From the NCBI GenBank assembly GCA_000438075.1, contig FR903545.1:1-33841 (forward strand): 33,841 nucleotides of DNA, read 5' to 3'. The translations under genes and the position numbers were made by a program. This stretch comes from Clostridium sp. CAG:609 (GTDB lineage Bacteria; Bacillota_I; Bacilli_A; RF39; UBA660). The notes below the pieces were generated by a model, which saw only the letters and a program-made list of their open reading frames with translations, searched no databases and had not been told where the DNA came from. Numbering within the stretch: position 1 is the first letter of the stretch; each line of letters opens with the position of its first letter. Below are positions 7,982-15,610 of the stretch, piece after piece.

Positions 7982-8048
7982 ATTTTGTATTCTCTGGAGT
8001 ACAAAATTTACTTTTTTACTGATTTTGTATTCTGTGGAGTACAAAATT
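7982..8048. promoter_or_regulatory. Tandem 27-bp palindromic repeats upstream of the SDR-LRR operon
   Basis: Two copies (7982-8008 and 8022-8048, offset 40 bases) differ at one of 27 positions. Each is an inverted repeat with arms ATTTTGTATTC and GAGTACAAAAT around a 5-base centre. They fill the whole gap between the pyrophosphatase stop and the SDR ribosome binding site. I see no T run after them and no good promoter. They may be paired operator sites for a dimeric repressor, or RNA hairpins in a read-through transcript. Confidence 0.6.
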
Positions 8049-8049
8049 G

Positions 8050-9666
8050 CTATTTATCTTCCATTATACTTAAGATATTTGGTAATATTTGTTTCTTTCT
8101 TGATACTACTTTTGGAATGAATACACCTTCATAAGTATTTTTTAAACCAAAAGCATCTTCGATTAAATCTTGGCTTTTTGAGTCATATATAACATATGAA
8201 CCATTTTTTATTATATCTGTGATAAATATTACCACTACATTGAAATTAGTTTCTGCCATTTCATCTAAGACAGTTACATATTCATCAAGTTTTTCAGTTA
8301 TGTTATCTATATCTAGAGTCATTATTTGACCAATACCAAGGTTTTTCTTACCTACGACATATGATTTAAAGTCACTCTTTATTAAATCACGTGGACTCAT
8401 TCCTTCTACACTTGATGCAGCTTTGATCATTTCAAGACCATATTTATCAATATCTACTTTGGCAATACTTGCAAGTCTTTTGGCAGCATTTTTATCATCA
8501 TCAGTTGTTGTTGGACTTGTTAATAAAAGTGTATCAGATAGAATTGCTGATAGCATTAAACCTGCGATATCTTGAGGAATGTTAATTTGATTTTCAAGAT
8601 ACATTCCATATATCATTGTACATGTACAACCTACTGGTTTACTTCTGAAATTGATTGGAACTTGAGTGCCTATTGCACCGAGATTGTGGTGATCAATTAT
8701 TTCTAGGATGTCTGCTTCTTCGATTCCATCAACTGATTGAGCGAGGTTGTTGTGGTCTACTAAAATAACTTTTTGTTTTTCATAACTGTTTGGTCCAGTT
8801 AATCTGATTAAACCAAGACATTCACCTTTGTTATTGATGATTGGATAATTAGTGTGATTAACTTTGTGAGTCATTGTTTTAAAATCCGTATAATAATCAT
8901 CATTGTTAACAGTTACTGGGTTTTTATTAATATTTATATTTTTGATGTAATTACTTAAAGATATTTTAGTTGCTATTTGGAAACTGTCATATTCACTAGC
9001 TATGATGTTTACACCATTTTTTTCAGCTTTCTTAATTACTTTGTTATCAAGATTAATATTAAGTGGCAAAATAATTAATTTTACTTTTGAATTTATAGCA
9101 TAATCTAATACTTTGTAACGATCTCCGACGATTAGAATATTGTTACTTGATAAGTCAACTTCTTTTTGAAGGGTCTTTGCTTGAAGTCCGGCGATTAGAA
9201 TTTTTCCTTCGATATAATCATCACATTTAACTATGACTTTACCATCAATTGCTTCGATGATGTTATCAATAGTTGTTGATACTTCTTCTCTATCACCATT
9301 AATTAAATATTTTGCAAGTTCTTTTAATGTTACAAAACCAGTTAATAATTTGTTATCATCCACTAAAGGAATTGCTGTTATATTTTGTTGTTGCATTAAT
9401 TTAAATGCTTCATCGATACTTTTATTTTCATTAATATAAGCTTTCTTATCATATTTAATATTTTTGATTCTTACCCTTACGTCATTTAAGTAACTTGGAA
9501 CTGGTACATTAAAATATTTTAAAACAAATTTTGTTTCATTATTTATGTTACCTAGAACTTTGGGAACTGTTTTGTCTCCGAGTTCATTTTTTAAGTATGA
9601 TAAAGCAATACTTGAACATACTGTATCTGTATCTGGACTTTTGTGTCCGAAAATAAATGTTGTCAT
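8050..9666 (-). CDS. ppaC: Manganese-dependent (family II) inorganic pyrophosphatase with regulatory CBS and DRTGG domains
   Basis: A 538-residue CBS-type family II PPase that hydrolyses pyrophosphate to phosphate in the cytoplasm with Mn or Co. The DHH half starts with GHKSPDTDTVCSS (H8, D12, D14 metal ligands). A CBS motif (INENKSIDEAFKLMQQQNIT) follows, then a DRTGG-like region (about 125-245) and a second CBS motif (THKVNHTNYPI). The DHH domain resumes with VDHNN (D304) and IDHHNLG (D325-H326-H327). The DHHA2 end has SRKKQILP, the substrate-binding SRKKQ motif. The length matches CBS-PPases such as that of Clostridium perfringens, where adenine nucleotides bind the CBS pair and control activity. 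The start has AGAGGTGAATT upstream. It stands alone, divergent from uvrB. Confidence 0.93.
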   Translation of the reverse strand: MTTFIFGHKSPDTDTVCSSIALSYLKNELGDKTVPKVLGNINNETKFVLKYFNVPVPSYLNDVRVRIKNIKYDKKAYINENKSIDEAFKLMQQQNITAIPLVDDNKLLTGFVTLKELAKYLINGDREEVSTTIDNIIEAIDGKVIVKCDDYIEGKILIAGLQAKTLQKEVDLSSNNILIVGDRYKVLDYAINSKVKLIILPLNINLDNKVIKKAEKNGVNIIASEYDSFQIATKISLSNYIKNININKNPVTVNNDDYYTDFKTMTHKVNHTNYPIINNKGECLGLIRLTGPNSYEKQKVILVDHNNLAQSVDGIEEADILEIIDHHNLGAIGTQVPINFRSKPVGCTCTMIYGMYLENQINIPQDIAGLMLSAILSDTLLLTSPTTTDDDKNAAKRLASIAKVDIDKYGLEMIKAASSVEGMSPRDLIKSDFKSYVVGKKNLGIGQIMTLDIDNITEKLDEYVTVLDEMAETNFNVVVIFITDIIKNGSYVIYDSKSQDLIEDAFGLKNTYEGVFIPKVVSRKKQILPNILSIMEDK

Positions 9667-9748
9667 TTAATTCACCTCTTACATTTAATAAATTTTACCA
9701 TAAAATCAATTATTTTTAAATAGTTTTAACAAAATTAGTAAAAATATG

Positions 9749-9777
9749 TTGACGAACATAGTTTTGTTGAGTATAAT
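9749..9777 (+). promoter_or_regulatory. uvrB promoter
   Basis: TTGACG (9749-9754), a 17-base spacer and TATAAT (9772-9777), about 43 bases upstream of the start codon. Confidence 0.8.
9753..9766 (+). promoter_or_regulatory. Possible LexA (SOS) box in the uvrB promoter
   Basis: CGAACATAGTTTTG lies between -35 and -10. The left half matches the Gram-positive LexA box (CGAAC-N4-GTTCG) exactly; the right half is degenerate. uvrB is commonly LexA-regulated, so position and gene fit, but the match is partial. Confidence 0.35.
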
Positions 9778-9819
9778 ATTGGTGTTGGTGGGATATTTTA
9801 TAAATATATGGAGGTAATT

Positions 9820-11772
9820 ATGGAAAAATTATTTAAACTTGTTAGTAAGTATAAACCTAGTGGGGATCAACCCAAGGCAATAGATAGTTTAGTTAAAGGT
9901 ATAAATGAAGGTAAAAAGGAACAAGTATTACTGGGAGCAACTGGTACTGGTAAGACATTTACTATAGCAAATGTTATTGAGAAAACGGGTAAGCCTACCC
10001 TAGTTTTAGCACACAATAAAACTTTAGCAGGACAACTTTATGCAGAATTTAAAGAAATGTTTCCAAATAACCATGTTGAATATTTTGTTTCATATTATGA
10101 TTATTATCAACCTGAAGCTTATGTACCAAGTAGTGATACATATATAGAAAAAGATTCATCAATAAATGATGAGATTGATGAGTTAAGACATGCTGCGACG
10201 AGTGCCCTCATTAATTATAAGGATGTAATTGTTGTTGCATCAGTATCATGTATATATGGTATTGGAGAAAAAGAAGAGTATGAAAAAAATATGTTAATTT
10301 TAACTGTTGGGGATAATATAAGTAGAAATAAAATTATAAATAGATTAGTTGATATGACTTATGATAGAAGTGATATTGATTTTCATCGTGGAACATTTAG
10401 GGTTCGTGGAAATAATATAGATATTATACCTGTTAATGAAAAAGTAAGTGGTATTAGAATTATTTTAGATGGCGATGTTGTTGAGGAAATTGTTTTGTTT
10501 GATCCAGTTACAGGAGTTGTATCAACAAGTAAAAAGTCAATCACTATATCTCCGGCATCTCACTTTGTTACAAGTAAAGATAAGTTAGAAAAAGCAATTG
10601 AAAGAATTGAAGAAGAATTAAAAGAAAGATTAGAAGAATTAAAAAGTGAAAATAAATTAATCGAAGAACAAAGACTTAGAGAAAGAACAAATTATGATAT
10701 TGAAATGCTTAGAGAAACTGGTTTTTGTAATGGTGTTGAAAATTATTCAAGGCATTTAGCTTTAAGGGGTCCCGGAGAAACTCCATCATGTTTGATTGAT
10801 TTCTTTCCTAAAGATTTTTTGTTGGTAGTTGATGAATCTCACGTAACACTTCCACAAGTTCGAGGAATGTATAATGGAGATAGAATGCGTAAGCAAACTT
10901 TGGTTGATTATGGATTTAGACTTCCAAGTGCTCTAGATAATAGACCTCTTAAGTTTGAAGAATTTGAAAGTAAGATTAATCAAGCTATTTATGTATCTGC
11001 AACACCCGGGGATTATGAACTTGAAAAAACTAATAATCAGTATGTTGAACAAATTATTAGACCAACTGGTTTATTAGATCCTGTTATTGAAGTTAGAAAG
11101 TCTGAAGGTCAAATTGATGATATAATCGCAGAAATAAATGATAGAATTAAAAAAAATGAAAGAGTTTTAATTACTACCCTTACAATAAGAATGAGTGAAG
11201 AGTTAACAAACTACTTAAAAGAAATGAATATAAAAGTTGCATACTTACATAGTGAAATAAAGACTCTTGAAAGACTTAAAATTATACATGATTTAAGAAG
11301 TGGTGTTTATGATTGTATTGTTGGTATAAATCTTTTACGTGAAGGATTAGATATTCCTGAAGTAAGTTTGATATGTATCTTAGATGCAGATAAGCAAGGT
11401 TTCTTAAGAAGTACAAGAAGTTTAATTCAAACAATTGGTAGAGCTGCAAGAAATGCAAATGGTAAAGTTATTATGTATGCTGATAATTATAGTGATTCAA
11501 TGAATGAAGCTATTAAAGAAACTGAACGAAGAAGAAGTATTCAAGAAGAATATAATAAAGTTCATGGTATTACACCGAAGACAATTAGTAAAGAAATTAA
11601 AGATGTTGTTTCAAATGATATTAAAGATGCTAAGAAGAAATTAAGTAAGAGAGAAAAATTAGAACAAATTGAAGTACTTGAAAAACAAATGAGAGAAGCT
11701 GCAGCTAATATGGATTTTGAAAAAGCTATGGAACTTAGAGATATTTACTTTGAATTAAAAGGAATAAAGTAA
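9820..11772 (+). CDS. uvrB: Excinuclease ABC subunit B
   Basis: UvrB (650 residues), the helicase-like damage-verification subunit of nucleotide excision repair, which is loaded on DNA by UvrA and recruits UvrC. Walker A is GATGTGKT (39-46), the damage-probing beta-hairpin YYDYYQPEAY is at about 92-101, and Walker B DESH at 338-341. The helicase motifs ATPGDYE, HSEIKTLERL and QTIGRAARN follow, and the C-terminal UVR domain binding UvrC has EKQMREAAANMDFEKAMELR. Length is normal. The ATG at 9820 is preferred over one four codons upstream because GGAGG (9810-9814) precedes it. It has its own promoter with a possible LexA box and a terminator at its stop. uvrA is not adjacent here. Confidence 0.97.
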   Translation: MEKLFKLVSKYKPSGDQPKAIDSLVKGINEGKKEQVLLGATGTGKTFTIANVIEKTGKPTLVLAHNKTLAGQLYAEFKEMFPNNHVEYFVSYYDYYQPEAYVPSSDTYIEKDSSINDEIDELRHAATSALINYKDVIVVASVSCIYGIGEKEEYEKNMLILTVGDNISRNKIINRLVDMTYDRSDIDFHRGTFRVRGNNIDIIPVNEKVSGIRIILDGDVVEEIVLFDPVTGVVSTSKKSITISPASHFVTSKDKLEKAIERIEEELKERLEELKSENKLIEEQRLRERTNYDIEMLRETGFCNGVENYSRHLALRGPGETPSCLIDFFPKDFLLVVDESHVTLPQVRGMYNGDRMRKQTLVDYGFRLPSALDNRPLKFEEFESKINQAIYVSATPGDYELEKTNNQYVEQIIRPTGLLDPVIEVRKSEGQIDDIIAEINDRIKKNERVLITTLTIRMSEELTNYLKEMNIKVAYLHSEIKTLERLKIIHDLRSGVYDCIVGINLLREGLDIPEVSLICILDADKQGFLRSTRSLIQTIGRAARNANGKVIMYADNYSDSMNEAIKETERRRSIQEEYNKVHGITPKTISKEIKDVVSNDIKDAKKKLSKREKLEQIEVLEKQMREAAANMDFEKAMELRDIYFELKGIK

Positions 11773-11793
11773 TTGCTACCTTATTCCTTTTTT
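11758..11793. terminator. Bidirectional terminator between uvrB and the convergent gene
   Basis: AAAGGAATAA (over the uvrB stop) pairs with TTATTCCTTT across 13 bases. T runs follow on the plus strand and, more weakly, on the minus strand. Confidence 0.75.
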
Positions 11794-13789
11794 ATTTCCA
11801 TCTTAATAATGGTAAGTTATCTTCTTTCATTAACATAATTGTTTTATAAATTATTTCAAGAGTACTTCTTTTATAGAATTTAAAATAAAATTCTATTTCT
11901 GTATTTTTATCTATGATAACTATATCATAAAAGTTACTTAAATATTTACATGTTTCAATAAATCTTAAGAACTCTACTTTGTTTTGAACTAATTTAGAGT
12001 TTTCTAAATCAATTCTAAAAGATACTTCTTTACCTGTGTCATATTTAAAATCAATATCATTAAAGTAGAATATTTTAACATCATCATTTATAACAAATTC
12101 TTTTACATCTAATGGTGTATCATTAAATAATGGTGAACGTGTATAATTAAATGATTCAAGTTCTTGATTTAAAATAACTTCTTTTTTTCTCATTTCATCC
12201 CCGAGACTACATAATTCTAAATATAATTCTAGACTCATTTTTTCTTTAGACGATAAATCTAGGGATGTAGATAATATTGAATTTATTTTAAAGTTTGTAT
12301 CAAAATTAACACTTTTTAAACCTTGGTATAAATAATATCTATCACTATCACTTTTTACTTTGCTTAGACACGATTTTACAATCTTATATAATTTAGCATA
12401 ATAGTAATATTCATTTTTAGGTACTCCTTCAGATATAAATGGTGTATCATCAAAGTTTCTTTTATAACGATCAAGTTTATTACCAACGTTATCTATTTGA
12501 TGAAGATATAATCTAGATATTGTTTCAATTAAAACGCTATCATCAAAAGTATATACATTTTCTAATTCATTTAGATAAGGAATATTATATTTTGATGCCT
12601 TTTCTTCTTTATAGAATATCTCAAGTTTAAATGGATTTCCAATATTAAATAATACCTTGAGTTTATTATGATTTGATAATAAATATTCGTAGTTATATTC
12701 ACCATTAGTTTTAGATAATCCATCGATGATAATTAAAATGTCTTTATAGTCAAAACGATATAATTCTTTTATTTGCTTCTTTAAATCATTGACATCTTTT
12801 TCTAAAGCATTAGTAAAATACGTTTTTTCTTCCTTATCATCAACATCAAAAGTGTATCGTATTTCTAAGTTATGAACATATTGTGCTTTAATATGTTCAT
12901 ATTTTGCTTGATATACATCATTTAGATATTCATTTGAATATTCATCAGTTTTAAATTTACGATATATTCTTAATCTAGTTATTACTCTATCTAATTGGTC
13001 CATAGTGTATGTTATTTTATGAGCTTTAAATAATAGATAATCATGTAATATGACTTTATCATTAAAATGAATAAATTCTTCAAGATTTACTTCCATTTTA
13101 ATGATGTTTGAGAGTGTTTCGTTTTCATCCATAGTTGATAATCCAAGTTCTTTTATATAAGATAAGTCTTCTTTATAAAGAATTTTAATGTAGTCTTCAG
13201 AATCTGTGATGCATCTTAAAGATGAAGATTCTACGAGTGATAGATAATTATTTATTTCAATATTATTTGAATTATATAATGAATTAATAGCTATTAGTTC
13301 ATTTGATATTTGTTCTATTTTTGTGTTAATTGCTTCGTTTATTCTTTTTTGTTTTTGAACATCTTTAGTTAGAAGCACTTTATGTTTCATATTAGTTAAT
13401 GCTCTTTTTTGAATAAATAATATATCTTTATAATTAGATAATTCCATCGAATAATAATTCAATTTACCTATGATTATTTTAACATCAATATCATTTCTTT
13501 TTTCACTATTATTTACTGGATTTAATATTTTATCTAATTCCATAGTAATTTTAAGTAACGTTGTTGAATAGTAATTTGAATCATTATTGCTCTTTGGCAA
13601 TACAAAATCTAGGGATGTAATTGTTTTATTTTGTTTTAATATTTCCCCATAAGTTTTTTCTAATTCTTTTATATCTTGTTTGTGTTTATAAAAAAAATCT
13701 TTGTCTGGATCTTTTACTAAATTTGCAAGTGAAACTATTGAATTACATTCAAAGGTACTCTTCTTAAAAAATTTACTAAATATATTCAT
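11792..13789 (-). CDS. Large hypothetical protein, unrecognised family
   Basis: A soluble, charged 665-residue protein without signal peptide or TM segment, predicted largely helical. It has long Lys/Glu/Asn-rich heptad-like stretches (TKDVQKQKRINEAINTKIEQ; EKDVNDLKKQIKELYRF) and a less charged C-terminal quarter (KIFYFNDIDFKYD; EIEFYFKFYKRSTLEIIY). No catalytic motif is visible. The ATG at 13789 is four codons after an in-frame ATG and has GGGGGTT upstream; the first ATG has no site. It is a single gene with a consensus promoter (13813-13841) whose -35 is covered by a perfect palindrome, so expression is probably tightly controlled. The position after truB carries no functional hint. Function unknown. 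Confidence 0.6.
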   Translation of the reverse strand: MNIFSKFFKKSTFECNSIVSLANLVKDPDKDFFYKHKQDIKELEKTYGEILKQNKTITSLDFVLPKSNNDSNYYSTTLLKITMELDKILNPVNNSEKRNDIDVKIIIGKLNYYSMELSNYKDILFIQKRALTNMKHKVLLTKDVQKQKRINEAINTKIEQISNELIAINSLYNSNNIEINNYLSLVESSSLRCITDSEDYIKILYKEDLSYIKELGLSTMDENETLSNIIKMEVNLEEFIHFNDKVILHDYLLFKAHKITYTMDQLDRVITRLRIYRKFKTDEYSNEYLNDVYQAKYEHIKAQYVHNLEIRYTFDVDDKEEKTYFTNALEKDVNDLKKQIKELYRFDYKDILIIIDGLSKTNGEYNYEYLLSNHNKLKVLFNIGNPFKLEIFYKEEKASKYNIPYLNELENVYTFDDSVLIETISRLYLHQIDNVGNKLDRYKRNFDDTPFISEGVPKNEYYYYAKLYKIVKSCLSKVKSDSDRYYLYQGLKSVNFDTNFKINSILSTSLDLSSKEKMSLELYLELCSLGDEMRKKEVILNQELESFNYTRSPLFNDTPLDVKEFVINDDVKIFYFNDIDFKYDTGKEVSFRIDLENSKLVQNKVEFLRFIETCKYLSNFYDIVIIDKNTEIEFYFKFYKRSTLEIIYKTIMLMKEDNLPLLRWK

Positions 13790-13812
13790 AATAACCCCCA
13801 TAAGTTAGAATA

Positions 13813-13841
13813 ATTATACCAAAATATAGACATGTTGTCAA
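13813..13841 (-). promoter_or_regulatory. Consensus promoter of the 665-residue protein
   Basis: Minus strand TTGACA (13836-13841), 17-base spacer, TATAAT (13813-13818), about 25 bases from the start codon. Confidence 0.8.
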
Positions 13842-13851
13842 TTATGACAAC
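13834..13851. promoter_or_regulatory. Perfect palindrome over the -35 box (candidate operator)
   Basis: GTTGTCA (13834-13840), ATTA, TGACAAC (13845-13851): seven-base perfect arms overlapping the -35 hexamer. The position is typical of a repressor site; the regulator is unknown. Confidence 0.5.
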
Positions 13852-13854
13852 TGA

Positions 13855-13880
13855 AAATGAGTAAGTGGTCTTACTCATTT
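13855..13880 (-). terminator. Stem-loop at the 3' end of the rimP-truB operon
   Basis: AAATGAGTAAG pairs with CTTACTCATTT (11 base pairs, loop of 4), overlapping the truB stop. The T tail is short (TTTTC), so it may also protect the 3' end. Confidence 0.6.
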
Positions 13881-14716
13881 AACATTATATATGGTTTTAA
13901 TACATTAAATTCATTAATATATATTGCATAATCTTTATTACTTTTTGTGAATATTACTTTGTCTTTTATATTAAATGAATTTGGTATTTTATTGCCATTA
14001 ATTATTAGTTTTAGATATTCATCAGGTATTTCTATAGATGGATAATTTAAAAATTCATGAATAGAAAGAGATTTATAATTACCATTTTCAATATCATTTA
14101 GGGTATATGATTCTTCGATAGAAAAATTTCCTTGTTTTGTACGAATTAAATTACTCATGGTACCAATTGTATTTAAATCATTACATATATCTTCGATTAG
14201 GCTTCTTATGTAAGTACCTTTTGATACTTTGGTTTTAAAAGTAATTGATGTGCCATCAAAATCTAAGAGTTCTAGGGAATAAATTTCTACTTTTCGAACT
14301 GGTAATTTTATATCAATATTATTTCTAGCATATTCGTATAACTTTTTACCATTTATTTTAACTGCAGAATATTTAGGTACAGTTTGATTATAACTTTTTG
14401 GAAAATTATTAAATACTTTTTTGATATCATCAAGGGTTACATTTACATCTTTTTCTTCGATGATGGTTCCCTTTGTATCTAGGGTATCTGTTTTAATACC
14501 AAGTTTAATAGTTGCAATATATTCTTTATCTAGGGAAGTTAAATCATTAACTAACTTAGTATATTTTCCACATACACAAACAAGGACACCGGATGCTATT
14601 GGGTCTAGTGTTCCGGTGTGTCCTATTTTTTTAGTATTAAATATTTTACACAATTTATTAACAACATCTCTGCTTGTTATATCACTTGGTTTGTTTACGA
14701 CTACGAGTTTGTCCAT
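13871..14716 (-). CDS. truB: tRNA pseudouridine(55) synthase
   Basis: TruB, 281 residues, converts U55 in the T loop of tRNAs to pseudouridine. Near the N terminus it has VVVNKPSDITSRDVVN and the catalytic motif IGHTGTLDPIASGVL with Asp38. KLYEYAR and GTYIRSLIEDI, both typical of the family, follow. The C-terminal extension is short and degenerate. The start MDKLVVVNKP fits the usual beginning of the family, so the gene overlaps the upstream one by 35 bases; AAAGAAAGAA serves as the site. Last gene of the rimP-nusA-rnpM-infB-rbfA operon, as in Bacillus. Confidence 0.95.
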   Translation of the reverse strand: MDKLVVVNKPSDITSRDVVNKLCKIFNTKKIGHTGTLDPIASGVLVCVCGKYTKLVNDLTSLDKEYIATIKLGIKTDTLDTKGTIIEEKDVNVTLDDIKKVFNNFPKSYNQTVPKYSAVKINGKKLYEYARNNIDIKLPVRKVEIYSLELLDFDGTSITFKTKVSKGTYIRSLIEDICNDLNTIGTMSNLIRTKQGNFSIEESYTLNDIENGNYKSLSIHEFLNYPSIEIPDEYLKLIINGNKIPNSFNIKDKVIFTKSNKDYAIYINEFNVLKPYIMLNE

Positions 14717-15263
14717 TTAATTCTTTCTTTCTTATTTCTTTAGTTAAAATAACTGTTTTATAGTTTCTTGTTACTCTATTTGGTTCAGTAGTATTTGCAA
14801 AACCATGGTATTCTGCTTCATCTAAAGTAAAGTCATCATTTTTAGGTACTTCGATTTCAAGATAATCTTTTTGATAATTATTTGCAATATCTTCGATAGC
14901 TTCATAAAGATCTGTGAAACTTGATACTTGTTCTGCGATAGTTGGATAATTTGTATAAACTATATCACAAATATAAATAGCAAATTCATCAATTCTTATG
15001 CGTGCTACTGCAAGAAGTTCTTGTTCTTCACCTTTTAACAAAACAAACTTAATATTACGTTGGTTATTTTCTAATACTTTGTAAGCATCTAGGAAATTTT
15101 CATTTCTTGTTTCTTTTTCGGTTAACTTATAAGCATCAGTTGTAAATGATAAATTCTTATTAATAATATCTTTTGAACCATTTAGATTTTGAAAGAATCT
15201 ATAGTATTCAGATAGAACAGTCCTTTCATAAATTTTTGGAATTTTTTCTAAAACTTCGATCAT
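14682..15263 (-). CDS. Hypothetical protein, possibly GNAT-acetyltransferase-like, between rbfA and truB
   Basis: A 193-residue soluble protein. The middle (LLAVARIRIDEFAIYICDIV, then a helix with DLYEAIEDIANNYQKDYLEI) followed by EYHGF resembles the beta4-beta5 core and final strand of GNAT N-acetyltransferases, but a clear acetyl-CoA loop (Q/RxxGxG/A) is missing. The assignment is therefore tentative and it may be a non-catalytic relative. The start has GGAGGGATAATA directly before the ATG and lies two bases after the rbfA stop; the end overlaps truB by 35 bases, so it is part of the operon. In Bacillus no gene stands at this position. Confidence 0.65.
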   Translation of the reverse strand: MIEVLEKIPKIYERTVLSEYYRFFQNLNGSKDIINKNLSFTTDAYKLTEKETRNENFLDAYKVLENNQRNIKFVLLKGEEQELLAVARIRIDEFAIYICDIVYTNYPTIAEQVSSFTDLYEAIEDIANNYQKDYLEIEVPKNDDFTLDEAEYHGFANTTEPNRVTRNYKTVILTKEIRKKELNGQTRSRKQTK

Positions 15264-15265
15264 TA

Positions 15266-15610
15266 TTATCCCTCCCTGTTTAAATTTTCAATAATATTCT
15301 CGATTTTTTCTCCATAACTTATTGATTCATCATAAATAAATTTTAATTCCGGAGTGTGTCTTATTTCAATCATTTTACTTAGTTTTCCCCGTAAGAATGG
15401 TGCAGCTTCATTTAATTCTTTTTCAAGGCTTTTTTTATCCATTTCTAAAAGTGATGTAAAATAAACTTTGCAATAACTTAAGTCATTTGTTAAGTCACAT
15501 CCTGTAATTGTTATGCTTTTTAGTATTTCATCATTTGCTTCATTTATAATGATATCACATAAGTATCTTTCTATATCACTAGCAATTCTTTTTATCTTAT
15601 ACTTAGGCAT
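15266..15610 (-). CDS. rbfA: 30S ribosome-binding factor A
   Basis: RbfA (114 residues), a single type II KH-like domain that helps mature the 5' end of 16S rRNA during 30S assembly, especially in the cold. Typical features: IKRIASDIERYLCDIIINE, then DLTNDLSYCKVYFTSL, and RGKLSKMIEIRHTPELKFIYDES. Length is usual. The start overlaps the infB end by eight bases, indicating translational coupling. Part of the rimP-truB operon. Confidence 0.94.
   Translation of the reverse strand: MPKYKIKRIASDIERYLCDIIINEANDEILKSITITGCDLTNDLSYCKVYFTSLLEMDKKSLEKELNEAAPFLRGKLSKMIEIRHTPELKFIYDESISYGEKIENIIENLNREG

Noticed and set aside
7982..8048. Terminator of the pyrophosphatase gene
   Set aside because: The hairpins lack T runs and the second reaches the SDR ribosome binding site; operator or repeat fits better.
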